Below are positions 1 through 5,747 of a stretch of 6,343 nucleotides of DNA, piece by piece. The DNA comes from Candidatus Rokuibacteriota bacterium (GTDB taxonomy: Bacteria; Methylomirabilota; Methylomirabilia; Rokubacteriales; JACPHL01): positions 1 to 6,343 of the forward strand of contig JACPHL010000157.1 in NCBI GenBank assembly GCA_016188625.1, written 5' to 3'. Position numbers and translations under genes: made by a program. The notes under the pieces are model-generated. The model was not told the origin of the DNA, did no database searches, and saw only the letters and a list, made by a program, of their open reading frames with translations. Position 1 is the first letter of the stretch; every line of letters begins with the position of its first letter.

Positions 1-1203
1 CTCCGACCCGAAGGGCGCCTCGCGGTCGAGGCGTTCGAGCAGGGTGGCGAGGTCGCGCTGGAACGCCTCGCGGTGCCGGCTGGGGACCGGGGCGCCCGGG
101 ATGAACTTCTCGGAGAGCGGGTTCACGAAGCGCCCGTTCCTGATCACGCGGTAGTCCAGGTGGGGCCCGGTCGAAAGGCCGGTGGAGCCGACCCGGCCGA
201 TGACCTGGCGCTGGCGCACGCGCTCGCCCCGCCGGACCAGGACCTTCGAGAGGTGGTTGTACATCGTCCGGTAGCCGCGCGCGTGGCGGAGCGTGATGCT
301 CAGGCCGTTCCCGCCCTGCCAGCCCGCGAGCACCACGACCCCGTCGGCCACCGCGCGGACGGGCGTCCCGGTCGGGGCCGCGTAGTCGATGGCCAGGTGG
401 GGCCGGACCCCGCCGAGGATCGGGTGCCTCCGGGCCTGGGAGTAGCCGGAGGTGATGCGGGTGAAGTCCAGCGGGGCCCGGAGGAACATCTTCCGGATCG
501 AGCGCCCCTCGGCGTCGTAGTAAGCCGTCTTCCCGTCGGGCCCTCGGAAGGCGACGGCCGTGAGGAGCGGGCGGCGGGCGCTCTGGTACTGGGCGATGAG
601 GGTGTTGCCGTACCCGACGAACTCTCCCTCGGCGTAGCGTTTCTCGACGAGGAGCCGGAACATGTCGCCCGGTAGGGCGTCCGCGGCGAAGTCAAAGTCC
701 CACTCGAAGAGGTTGACGAGCATGGCGGTCAGGGTCGCGCCCTCGCCGAGCCGGTCGATGGCCTCGAAGAGCGAGCGCTCCACAGTGCCCGCGAGGGCGA
801 TCTCCCGCCTCTCGACGGGCGTGAGCACCTTCTCGGCGCTCCAGCCCTCACCCTCCGGGCGGAGGACGTGACGCTCCACGGGCGTGCGCCGGTAGGTCAC
901 CTCGAGGAGCTGGCCGTCGCGGGCCCGCGTGATCTGGAGGCGCTCGCCGGGCTGGATGCGGCGCATATCCACCTCGGCGCGCAGCGCCGTGATGATCCCG
1001 GTCGCCTCGGCCGGCCCGAGCCGGCTCCGGGAGAGCGCCTGCTCGAGGGTCTCGCCGGGCGCGAGGACGGTCTCGGTGACGATCGGCGGCGGGGGCGGGG
1101 GCGGCGGCGGATGGAAGGTCGTGGTCGCGAGCCCTCCGAGCGCCACGGCGAGCACCGCGACCGCGAGGACGACCGGGCCGGTATGGCGCATCATAATCAA
1201 CAT
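1..1203 (-). CDS. Exported M23-family peptidoglycan endopeptidase (MepM/OapA-like), 3' end outside window
   Basis: This is probably a zinc endopeptidase that cuts peptidoglycan cross-links in the periplasm, in the MepM/Csd3/OapA-like group. 401 codons are visible and no stop is reached at base 1. A hydrophobic signal or anchor segment lies at residues 10-26, followed by nine prolines (32-40). Residues about 42-92 form a LysM/OapA-like module (APGETLEQAL, QPGERLQI), and 93-235 a MepM-type middle domain. The M23 catalytic domain spans about 245-365: H269-LAI-D273 then GTPV, NHLS with H317, and GPHLDYRV with H348. The family's usual HxH is HxD here (D350), which replaces a zinc ligand. The motif usually read HxGxD has Ala in place of Gly. 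The start is uncertain. ATG 1203 is the longest ATG start, but GGG about 10 nt upstream favours ATG 1194 (MMRHTG); an in-frame stop at 1233-1231 limits further extension. It is transcribed divergently from the NYN gene. Family assignment is firm; activity is less certain because of D350. Confidence 0.92.
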   Translation of the reverse strand, partial: MLIMMRHTGPVVLAVAVLAVALGGLATTTFHPPPPPPPPPIVTETVLAPGETLEQALSRSRLGPAEATGIITALRAEVDMRRIQPGERLQITRARDGQLLEVTYRRTPVERHVLRPEGEGWSAEKVLTPVERREIALAGTVERSLFEAIDRLGEGATLTAMLVNLFEWDFDFAADALPGDMFRLLVEKRYAEGEFVGYGNTLIAQYQSARRPLLTAVAFRGPDGKTAYYDAEGRSIRKMFLRAPLDFTRITSGYSQARRHPILGGVRPHLAIDYAAPTGTPVRAVADGVVVLAGWQGGNGLSITLRHARGYRTMYNHLSKVLVRRGERVRQRQVIGRVGSTGLSTGPHLDYRVIRNGRFVNPLSEKFIPGAPVPSRHREAFQRDLATLLERLDREAPFGSE

Positions 1204-1290
1204 ACCCAAAAAGCCGCTCGATGCCAACCCTCAATTTCGCGGGCGCCCGTCGGAGGCGGCCGGGGCCGGCCGGGAAGGGGCCGGAAAGGC

Positions 1291-1319
1291 TTGGGCCTGC
1301 GCGACCGCGGGGGTATAAT
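1291..1319 (+). promoter_or_regulatory. Sigma70-type promoter for the NYN/PQQ-dehydrogenase unit
   Basis: TTGGGC at 1291-1296 (3 of 6 to the -35 consensus, with TTG intact) is separated by exactly 17 bp from a perfect TATAAT at 1314-1319. The predicted transcript start is near 1326, giving a leader of about 45 nt before ATG 1371. A perfect AT-rich hexamer is conspicuous in a window of about 70% GC. No operator or riboswitch is evident in the leader. Confidence 0.7.
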
Positions 1320-1370
1320 GAGATGCGTCTGGTCGGGCACGGGGAAGCCCTCGAGCGGAAAGGACGGAGC

Positions 1371-2132
1371 ATGAACGAAGAACGCAAGCTGGCCCTCTTC
1401 ATCGACTTCGAGAACATCGCCCGCGGGATCAAGGACGCCCAGTACAAGGGGTTCGAGATCAAGCTGGTCCTGGAGCGGCTGGTCGAGAAGGGAAAGCTCA
1501 TGGTCAAGCGGGCCTACGCCGACTGGAACCGCTACACCGAGTACAAGCGCCCCTTCCACGAGGCCGCCATCGAGCTGATCGACGTCCCCCAAAGCCGCTA
1601 CAGCGGGAAGAACTCCGCCGACATCCGGATGGTCGTGGACGCCATGGACCTGGCCCACGCCAAGGAGCACCTCGACACCTTCGCCATCGTCTCCGGCGAC
1701 TCCGACTTCTCGCCCCTGGTCTCGAAGCTCCGCGAGAACGCCAAGTACGTGATCGGCCTCGGGGTCAAGACCTCCTCCTCGGAGCTGCTGGTGGCGAACT
1801 GCGACGAGTTCATCTTCTACGAGGACCTGATCCGCGAGACCCGCAAGGCGGCCCTCAAGGGGCTCCCCGAGAAGAAGGCCGAGGCCTTCGGCCAGCTCGT
1901 GGAGGCGATCCAGGCCCTCCAGCGGGAGAACAAGGAGATCCTCTGGGGCTCCATGGTCAAGCAGACCATGATCCGGAAGAACCCCGCCTTCACCGAAAGC
2001 TACTACGGCTACTCCACCTTCTCCAAGCTCCTCGAGGACGCGGCCAAGCACAAGGTGGTCCAGCTCAAGCGCGACGAGAAGAGCGGGACCTACATCATCG
2101 CCGGCCTCGCCGAGGAGGGGCGCGCCGCGTGA
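1371..2132 (+). CDS. NYN-domain putative ribonuclease with C-terminal OST-HTH/LOTUS-like domain
   Basis: This is a 253-aa cytoplasmic protein of the LabA/DUF88 (NYN, PIN-like) family, proposed to be metal-dependent RNases. The N-terminal domain (about 5-150) has the expected acidic sites: LFIDFENIA (D12, N15), NSADIRMVVDAMDL (D84, D90) and VSGDSDFSPLV (D110, D112). A charged linker (155-168) leads to a helical/winged region (about 170-245; WGSMVKQTM, YGYSTFSKLLEDA, SGTYII) typical of OST-HTH/LOTUS RNA-binding modules. The start is set by AAGGA at 1360-1364, six nt before ATG; upstream in-frame codons have no such site. A strong promoter lies just upstream. The stop overlaps the next start (GTGA), so the dehydrogenase is co-transcribed and probably translationally coupled. 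All acidic residues are intact, so an active nuclease is expected. The natural RNA target is unknown, and no functional link to sugar oxidation is evident. Confidence 0.92.
   Translation: MNEERKLALFIDFENIARGIKDAQYKGFEIKLVLERLVEKGKLMVKRAYADWNRYTEYKRPFHEAAIELIDVPQSRYSGKNSADIRMVVDAMDLAHAKEHLDTFAIVSGDSDFSPLVSKLRENAKYVIGLGVKTSSSELLVANCDEFIFYEDLIRETRKAALKGLPEKKAEAFGQLVEAIQALQRENKEILWGSMVKQTMIRKNPAFTESYYGYSTFSKLLEDAAKHKVVQLKRDEKSGTYIIAGLAEEGRAA
2112..2120 (+). promoter_or_regulatory. Ribosome binding site that fixes a GTG start
   Basis: GAGGAGGGG lies inside the last codons of the NYN gene, eight nt before GTG 2129. It is the strongest Shine-Dalgarno in the area. It supports the GTG start and the 4-nt overlap with the preceding TGA, as expected for translational coupling. 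Confidence 0.75.
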
Positions 2133-3226
2133 GGCGGCGCAGCCTACTCCTCGTCCTTTTCCTCGCCGGCCTCGCCCTCGCCGCCCCGGCCCCGGGCCAG
2201 CAGCGTCTCCGTCTCCCTCCGGGCTTCGCCATCGAGCCTTTCGCGGAGGGGCTCGGCCCCGCCCGCTTCATGACCCTCGACCCCGGCGGCACCCTCCTGG
2301 TCTCGATCCCCCGCGCCGGGCGCGTGGTGGCGCTGCCCGACGCCGACGGGGACGGCCGGGCGGACCGGGTGGTCCCGGTGGTCGAGGGCCTCGAGCTCCC
2401 CCACGGCCTCGCCTTCCAGGGCGGCCGGCTCTACGTGGCGGAGACCGGGCGGGTCATCCGCTTCCGCTACGACCCGCGAAGCCTGAAGGTCGAAGGGCCG
2501 TCCGAGGTCGTCGTCCCGGACCTCCCGCCCCGCGGCGGCCACTGGACCCGGACCATCGCCTTCGGCCCCGACGGCCGGCTCTACGTCTCGGTCGGCTCCT
2601 CCTGCAACGTCTGCCGGGAGAAGGACCCGCGCCGGGCCGCCATCCTCAGAACCCGGCCCGATGGCCGGACCGAGCCGTTCGCCACCGGGCTCCGGAACGC
2701 GGTCGGGATCGCCTTTCACCCGGAGAGCGGCCAGCTTTGGGCCACCGTGAACGAGCGCGACTGGCGGGGGGACGACCTGCCGCCCGACTACGTGACGGTG
2801 GTGCGGGAGGGCGGGTCCTACGGCTGGCCGGACTGCTTCGCGGTCGAGGGGCGCGCGGTCCCGGACACGACCTTCGACAGCCGGGCCTCATGCCAGGGGG
2901 TCAGCCTCCCCACGGTGGAGATCCAGGCCCACTCCGCCCCGCTCGGCCTGGCCTTCTACACCGGAGAGCAGTTCCCCCCCGAGTATCGCGGCGACCTCTT
3001 CGTCGCGTCCCACGGCTCCTGGAACCGCTCGGTCCCGACCGGCTACAAGGTCTTCCGGATTCGGCTCGGCGGCCCCCGGCCCCAAGTCGAGGAGTTCGCC
3101 AGCGGGTGGCTCGTGGGGCAGCGGGCGTGGGGGCGGCCGGTGGACCTGGTGGTGGGGCGCGACGGCTCGCTCTTCCTCTCCGATGACCACCAGGGGGTGA
3201 TCTACCGGATCCGCTACCGCGGCTAG
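2129..3226 (+). CDS. Exported PQQ-dependent sugar dehydrogenase (glucose/sorbosone dehydrogenase family)
   Basis: This is a 365-aa six-bladed beta-propeller of the soluble glucose dehydrogenase/L-sorbosone dehydrogenase family (GSDH), which oxidises aldoses or related sugars in the periplasm using PQQ and calcium. The N-terminus (MRRRSLLLVL, then a hydrophobic run to A19 and APGQ) is a Sec signal peptide. Family landmarks in order are PHGLAF (H92), GGHWTRTIAFGPDGRLYVSVG (H138, candidate catalytic His), TGLRNAVGIAFHP (R189, N190), EGGSYGWPDCF, HSAPLGLAFYTG (H268), SHGSWNRS (H295) and GRPVDLVVGRDGSLFLSDD. A Ca-loop-like DADGDGRAD lies at 71-79. C159/C162 form a CNVC pair, and C236 and C255 could make a disulfide. 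It lacks a cytochrome c domain, so electrons must go to a separate acceptor. Start is GTG. The TAG stop sits in CTAG, directly before a hairpin repeat. The exact substrate is unknown, and some relatives bind no PQQ. Confidence 0.9.
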   Translation: MRRRSLLLVLFLAGLALAAPAPGQQRLRLPPGFAIEPFAEGLGPARFMTLDPGGTLLVSIPRAGRVVALPDADGDGRADRVVPVVEGLELPHGLAFQGGRLYVAETGRVIRFRYDPRSLKVEGPSEVVVPDLPPRGGHWTRTIAFGPDGRLYVSVGSSCNVCREKDPRRAAILRTRPDGRTEPFATGLRNAVGIAFHPESGQLWATVNERDWRGDDLPPDYVTVVREGGSYGWPDCFAVEGRAVPDTTFDSRASCQGVSLPTVEIQAHSAPLGLAFYTGEQFPPEYRGDLFVASHGSWNRSVPTGYKVFRIRLGGPRPQVEEFASGWLVGQRAWGRPVDLVVGRDGSLFLSDDHQGVIYRIRYRG

Positions 3227-3227
3227 A

Positions 3228-3345
3228 CCTCGGAGGGGGGCTTCGCCCCCCTTCCGAACCTCCCCCCGGAAGTTGCGCGGGCGAAGCCCGCGCTCGGAGC
3301 GGACCACCCATCCGCGAGAGCGTGCGAACGCGCCCCCCTCCGAGG
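3228..3345. repeat. 118-bp palindromic intergenic element with 14-bp perfect terminal inverted repeats
   Basis: CCTCGGAGGGGGGC (3228-3241) is mirrored perfectly by GCCCCCCTCCGAGG (3332-3345). Inside are two hairpins. The first is C3231-G3256 (GGGGGG, loop CTTCG, CCCCCC, extended by CGGA/TCCG with one bulged T). The second is 3275-3293 (GCGCGGGC, loop GAA, GCCCGCGC). The element fills the gap between two convergent genes, starting one base after one TAG and three bases after the other. The first 60 bases recur at 6284-6343. I see no clear target-site duplication and no coding potential. It could be a REP/MITE-like dispersed repeat, a bidirectional terminator, or both. Confidence 0.8.
3231..3256 (+). 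terminator. Strong G6/C6 hairpin after the PQQ dehydrogenase, no T-tract
   Basis: The stem is CGGAGGGGGG against CCCCCCTTCCG with a five-base CTTCG loop and one bulged T, beginning four bases after the stop codon. There is no following U-run, so it is not a textbook intrinsic terminator. It may block RNA polymerase or protect the 3' end. A second perfect 8-bp stem at 3275-3293 follows. Confidence 0.5.
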
Positions 3346-3348
3346 CAC

Positions 3349-3720
3349 CTAGTCGCGGTAGACGATCACCTCGACCCGCCCCCGGTCGCTCAGGAAGGCC
3401 GTCAGGAGCCAGCTCACCAGCCCCACCACGATCGCCCCGAAGACCGAGGCCCAGAACCCTGCGACCGTGAACCCGCCCACCAGCCACGCCACGAGCTGGA
3501 GGAGGAGGCCGTTCAGGACCAGGATGAAGAGGCCGAGGGTGAGGAACGTGAGGGGCAGGGTGAGGAAGAGGAGGACCGGCCGGATGACGGCGTTCACCAG
3601 TCCGAGCACCAGGCCCGCCAGAAGGGCCGGCCCGAGGCCGGTCAGCTCGATCCCCGGGATCAGGAGCGAGGCGAGGTAGAGGGCCAGGGTGTTGATGAGG
3701 ACGCGAAGGAGGAATCCCAC
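3349..3720 (-). CDS. Small membrane protein, PF04020 'phage holin family' (YvlD-like)
   Basis: This is a 123-aa, almost wholly hydrophobic inner-membrane protein with four predicted helices at about 3-22, 29-47, 50-81 and 86-110, and a short charged tail (SDRGRVEVIVYRD). The signature NAVIRPVLLFLTLPLTFLTL followed by GLF and LVLN is characteristic of PF04020. Despite the family name these are housekeeping membrane proteins with no proven lysis role, and nothing phage-like is nearby. The GTG start at 3720 is chosen because AAGGAGGG (3733-3726) lies five nt upstream. The frame stays open far upstream, across the opposite-strand dehydrogenase gene, but that is a GC-rich artefact. The gene converges on the PQQ dehydrogenase; its TAG stop lies in CTAG, three bases from the inverted repeat. 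No confident promoter was seen. Confidence 0.88.
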   Translation of the reverse strand: MGFLLRVLINTLALYLASLLIPGIELTGLGPALLAGLVLGLVNAVIRPVLLFLTLPLTFLTLGLFILVLNGLLLQLVAWLVGGFTVAGFWASVFGAIVVGLVSWLLTAFLSDRGRVEVIVYRD

Positions 3721-3725
3721 GGAGG

Positions 3726-3733
3726 CCCTCCTT
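3726..3733 (-). promoter_or_regulatory. Ribosome binding site for the PF04020 gene
   Basis: On the minus strand AAGGAGGG precedes GTG 3720 by five nt. This near-perfect site decides the start over an in-frame ATG (MDTGCYEC) 15 codons upstream, whose added residues do not fit the family. Confidence 0.75.
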
Positions 3734-3810
3734 GGCCGGCATTCATAGCATCCAGTATCCATCCTAACACCGATCGGCGCGAAACGGGCGCCTTCGGCGC
3801 TCTGGCCGGC

Positions 3811-3840
3811 TTGCACCCGATGGGGGATTGCCGCTACCAT
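3811..3840 (+). promoter_or_regulatory. Possible weak promoter for the oxidoreductase operon
   Basis: TTGCAC (3811-3816), 18 bp, TACCAT (3835-3840) is a 3/6 plus 4/6 match to sigma70 hexamers, lying about 140 bp before ATG 3982 in the only AT-richer part of the spacer. This is a weak match and could be chance. Confidence 0.25.
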
Positions 3841-3905
3841 AGCTCCATGCGATCCAGGGCTGGGCGGTCCGCTCCCCGACACCCCGATCCTCTTCGACGC
3901 CGGCC

Positions 3906-3971
3906 TTCCCCTTGAAGATCGCCGGGGGCGACGGGGCGCCCGCGCGCGTCTTCGCCCTCCTCGAGGAGTAG
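3906..3971 (+). pseudogene. Likely 3' remnant of a cyclase-family (PF04199) gene
   Basis: The frame ending at TAG 3969-3971 reads FPLKIAGGDGAPARVFALLE then E and stop. This resembles the C-terminal strand of cyclase/arylformamidase-like proteins (a pattern like LPLKI-GG-GAP-R-A). Upstream in this frame the sequence turns to nonsense and hits TAG at 3840. A neighbouring frame reads PLPDTPILFDAGLPL directly before, as if a frameshift had split one protein. The stop sits immediately before the Shine-Dalgarno of the next gene, as in an intact operon. I infer that an upstream operon gene was lost, leaving its tail. The family resemblance is from memory and the stretch is short, so it could be chance. 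Confidence 0.35.
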
Positions 3972-3981
3972 AGGAGGCGCG

Positions 3982-4932
3982 ATGGTGAGGGTGGGCTTCA
4001 TCGGGACCGGGCAGATGGGGCGGCCGATGGCGGAGCGTCTCCTGGCCGCGGGCTTCGCCCTCACGGTCCACGACCACCGCCCCGAGGCCGCCCGGCTCCT
4101 GCTCGCGCAGGGGGCGCGCTGGGCCGAGACCCCCGCTGGCGCGGCCGCGGGTGCCGAGCGGGTCATCACCATGCTCCCCTCCTCGGCCGAGGTCGAGGCG
4201 GTCATCCTCGGGCCCGACGGCGTCCTGGAGCAACTCGCCCCCGGCGCCATCGTCCTCGACATGTCCTCGGCCGACCCCGCCAGCACCCATCGCCTGGCGG
4301 AGCGGGTCGCGGAGCGGGGCGGGATCATGCTCGACGCCCCCGTCTCGGGCGGGGTGAAGGGGGCCCGCGAAGGGCGGCTGGCGATCATGGTCGGCGGCCC
4401 GCTCGATGCCTTCGAGGTCTGTCGGCCGCTCCTGGCGGCGATGGGGGCGAAGCTCTTCCACGTGGGCGGGCACGGCACCGGGCACGCGATGAAGGCGGTC
4501 AACAACGCCTGCTCCGCGGCGGGGCTCTTGATCACCGCCGAGGCGGTCGCGGTGGCGGTCAAGGCGGGGATCGATCCCGCCCGCGCGGTCGAGATCCTCC
4601 AGGCCGGGACCGGCCGCTCCCACGCCAGCGACTACAAGTTCCCCGAGTTCGTCCTGACCGGCCGCTTCGACGCCGGCTTCGCCCTCGGGCTTCTCGTCAA
4701 GGATCTGGACTGTTATACCCGCCTGGCCAGGGAGGTCGGGGTCCCGAGCCTGGTCGGCGGAACGGTCGCCGAGCTCTACCGTCTGGCCGTGAGCCTCGGG
4801 ATGGCGGCCGAGGACCACACCGCGATCGTCCGCCTGATCGAGCGGTGGGCGGGGATCGAGCTCCGCGGACAGTCCGGGACCGAGGGCGCGGAGTCGGACG
4901 GCCGGCTGCCCGACGCCCCGGGACCGCGGTAA
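3982..4932 (+). CDS. NAD-binding 3-hydroxyisobutyrate dehydrogenase family oxidoreductase
   Basis: This is a 316-aa cytosolic beta-hydroxyacid dehydrogenase (HIBADH/tartronate semialdehyde reductase superfamily), interconverting a 3-hydroxyacid and its semialdehyde. The Rossmann domain (1-165) opens with GFIGTGQMGRPMAERLLAAG (G8, G10, G13). D31 in VHDHRP, at the end of the second strand, suggests NAD over NADP. DAPVSGG (118-124) is the substrate-binding loop, and GHAMKAVNNA carries the expected catalytic Lys171 with N174/N175. The helical C-terminal domain contains KDLDCYTRLA (K240). Length is slightly above the usual 290-300 aa because of a polar tail (about 295-316) of low complexity. The start has GAGGAGG (3971-3977) four nt upstream. 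It is first in an operon with the methyltransferase (8-nt gap) and YCII gene. The substrate (3-hydroxyisobutyrate, tartronate semialdehyde, other) cannot be told from sequence. Confidence 0.93.
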   Translation: MVRVGFIGTGQMGRPMAERLLAAGFALTVHDHRPEAARLLLAQGARWAETPAGAAAGAERVITMLPSSAEVEAVILGPDGVLEQLAPGAIVLDMSSADPASTHRLAERVAERGGIMLDAPVSGGVKGAREGRLAIMVGGPLDAFEVCRPLLAAMGAKLFHVGGHGTGHAMKAVNNACSAAGLLITAEAVAVAVKAGIDPARAVEILQAGTGRSHASDYKFPEFVLTGRFDAGFALGLLVKDLDCYTRLAREVGVPSLVGGTVAELYRLAVSLGMAAEDHTAIVRLIERWAGIELRGQSGTEGAESDGRLPDAPGPR

Positions 4933-4940
4933 GGGCATCG

Positions 4941-5747
4941 ATGCCCCAGGCCGGGAGCCCGGCCCCGACCCGCCCCTACGGCGCCCTCGCCCCCTACTTC
5001 GCGCGGGTCTACCCCGCCGACGGGGTCGCCCCCTGGTTCCACCGGGCCCTCGCCCTCGCCGGCGCCTGGGGGGTCCGGGGCGGCGCGCTCCTCGACGTGG
5101 GCGCGGGGACCTGCCGCTTCAGCCGCTTCTGGGCCCGCCACGGCTTCCGCACCGTCTGCCTCGACCGCTCCCTCCCGATGCTCCGGGCGGCCCGGCTCGG
5201 GCCCGAGGCGGGACGGCTCCACCGGGTGGCGGGCACCCTCGACTGTCTCCGGGAACGACCGCGCTTCGACGTCGTGACGGCTATCGACGACGTCGTCAAC
5301 TACCTCGGCGCCGAGCACGGCTCCCTCGTCCGCTTCCTCGACTCGGCCGCCCGGCTGCTGGCCCCCACGGGCCTCCTCCTCTTCGACTTCCTCACCCCCG
5401 AGGCCCGGACGTGGTACGACCTCGACGCCACGCGCTCCACGGGCGAGGTCCGCGTCAGGAGCCGGGGGGCCTTCGATGCGGTCTCGCACCTCCTGGAAGT
5501 CACCTACGAGGTCGTCACCCGGACAGGGACGAGTCGCGAGCGGCACCGGCTGCGGCTGTTCACGCCCGCGGAGGTCGAGGCCGGGCTCCGCCGCGCCGGG
5601 TTCCGGACCCGGATCCTCACCCGCCTCCTCGGCCATCCCCCGGGGCCGGCGGAGCCGGCGTACGACGTCCTCGCGAGCCTGGAGGCCTCCCCGAGCAAGG
5701 CCGGTCGGCTCCGGCGCGTCCTCGCCGCGGGCGGTGCGGAGGCGTGA
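4941..5747 (+). CDS. Class I SAM-dependent methyltransferase, substrate unknown
   Basis: This is a 268-aa soluble protein with a seven-strand Rossmann methyltransferase fold. Motif I is LLDVGAGTCRFSRFWA (D52, G54, G56). The acidic residue after strand 2 is D75 in VCLDRS. FDVVTAIDDVVNYLG (109-123) is motif IV-like, and the post-motif strand is GLLLFDFLTP (144-153). A beta-rich insertion (about 155-205) precedes RLRLFTPAEVEAGLRRAGF, the usual end of small-molecule methyltransferases. The start is set at ATG 4941 by AAGGG five nt upstream; the frame is open back to 4845 but that would overlap the dehydrogenase. Its TGA shares one base with the ATG of the YCII gene (TGATG), implying coupling. The operon suggests a small metabolite substrate, but neither the acceptor atom nor the pathway can be inferred. 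Confidence 0.9.
   Translation: MPQAGSPAPTRPYGALAPYFARVYPADGVAPWFHRALALAGAWGVRGGALLDVGAGTCRFSRFWARHGFRTVCLDRSLPMLRAARLGPEAGRLHRVAGTLDCLRERPRFDVVTAIDDVVNYLGAEHGSLVRFLDSAARLLAPTGLLLFDFLTPEARTWYDLDATRSTGEVRVRSRGAFDAVSHLLEVTYEVVTRTGTSRERHRLRLFTPAEVEAGLRRAGFRTRILTRLLGHPPGPAEPAYDVLASLEASPSKAGRLRRVLAAGGAEA

Noticed and set aside
73-675. Plus-strand 200-codon frame antisense to the M23 peptidase
   Set aside because: No domain, no ribosome site, and the opposite strand holds intact M23 motifs.
1241-1290. GGCCGG-rich palindromic stretch in the divergent spacer
   Set aside because: Short overlapping GC palindromes are expected at this composition; no clean stem-loop with defined ends and no second copy in the window.
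1221-1370. In-frame N-terminal extension of the NYN protein (50 residues)
   Set aside because: It would cross the promoter and leader, is basic and low in complexity, and the NYN fold starts right after ATG 1371, which has its own ribosome site.
3349-3720. Phage or prophage signal from the 'holin' family name
   Set aside because: PF04020 members are widespread chromosomal membrane proteins; no other phage-like gene is present.
3721-4938. Open minus-strand frame running more than 400 codons upstream of the PF04020 gene
   Set aside because: It lies mostly antisense to a clear dehydrogenase gene and its composition is typical of the mirror frame in GC-rich DNA. A near-perfect ribosome site places the real start at 3720.
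4845-4940. Upstream extension of the methyltransferase overlapping the dehydrogenase
   Set aside because: It starts inside the dehydrogenase helices without a ribosome site; AAGGG before ATG 4941 gives a better start.
5411-5746. Long N-terminal extension of the YCII protein within the methyltransferase gene
   Set aside because: Arg/Pro/Gly-rich shadow frame; GGAGG and the YCII fold both point to ATG 5747.
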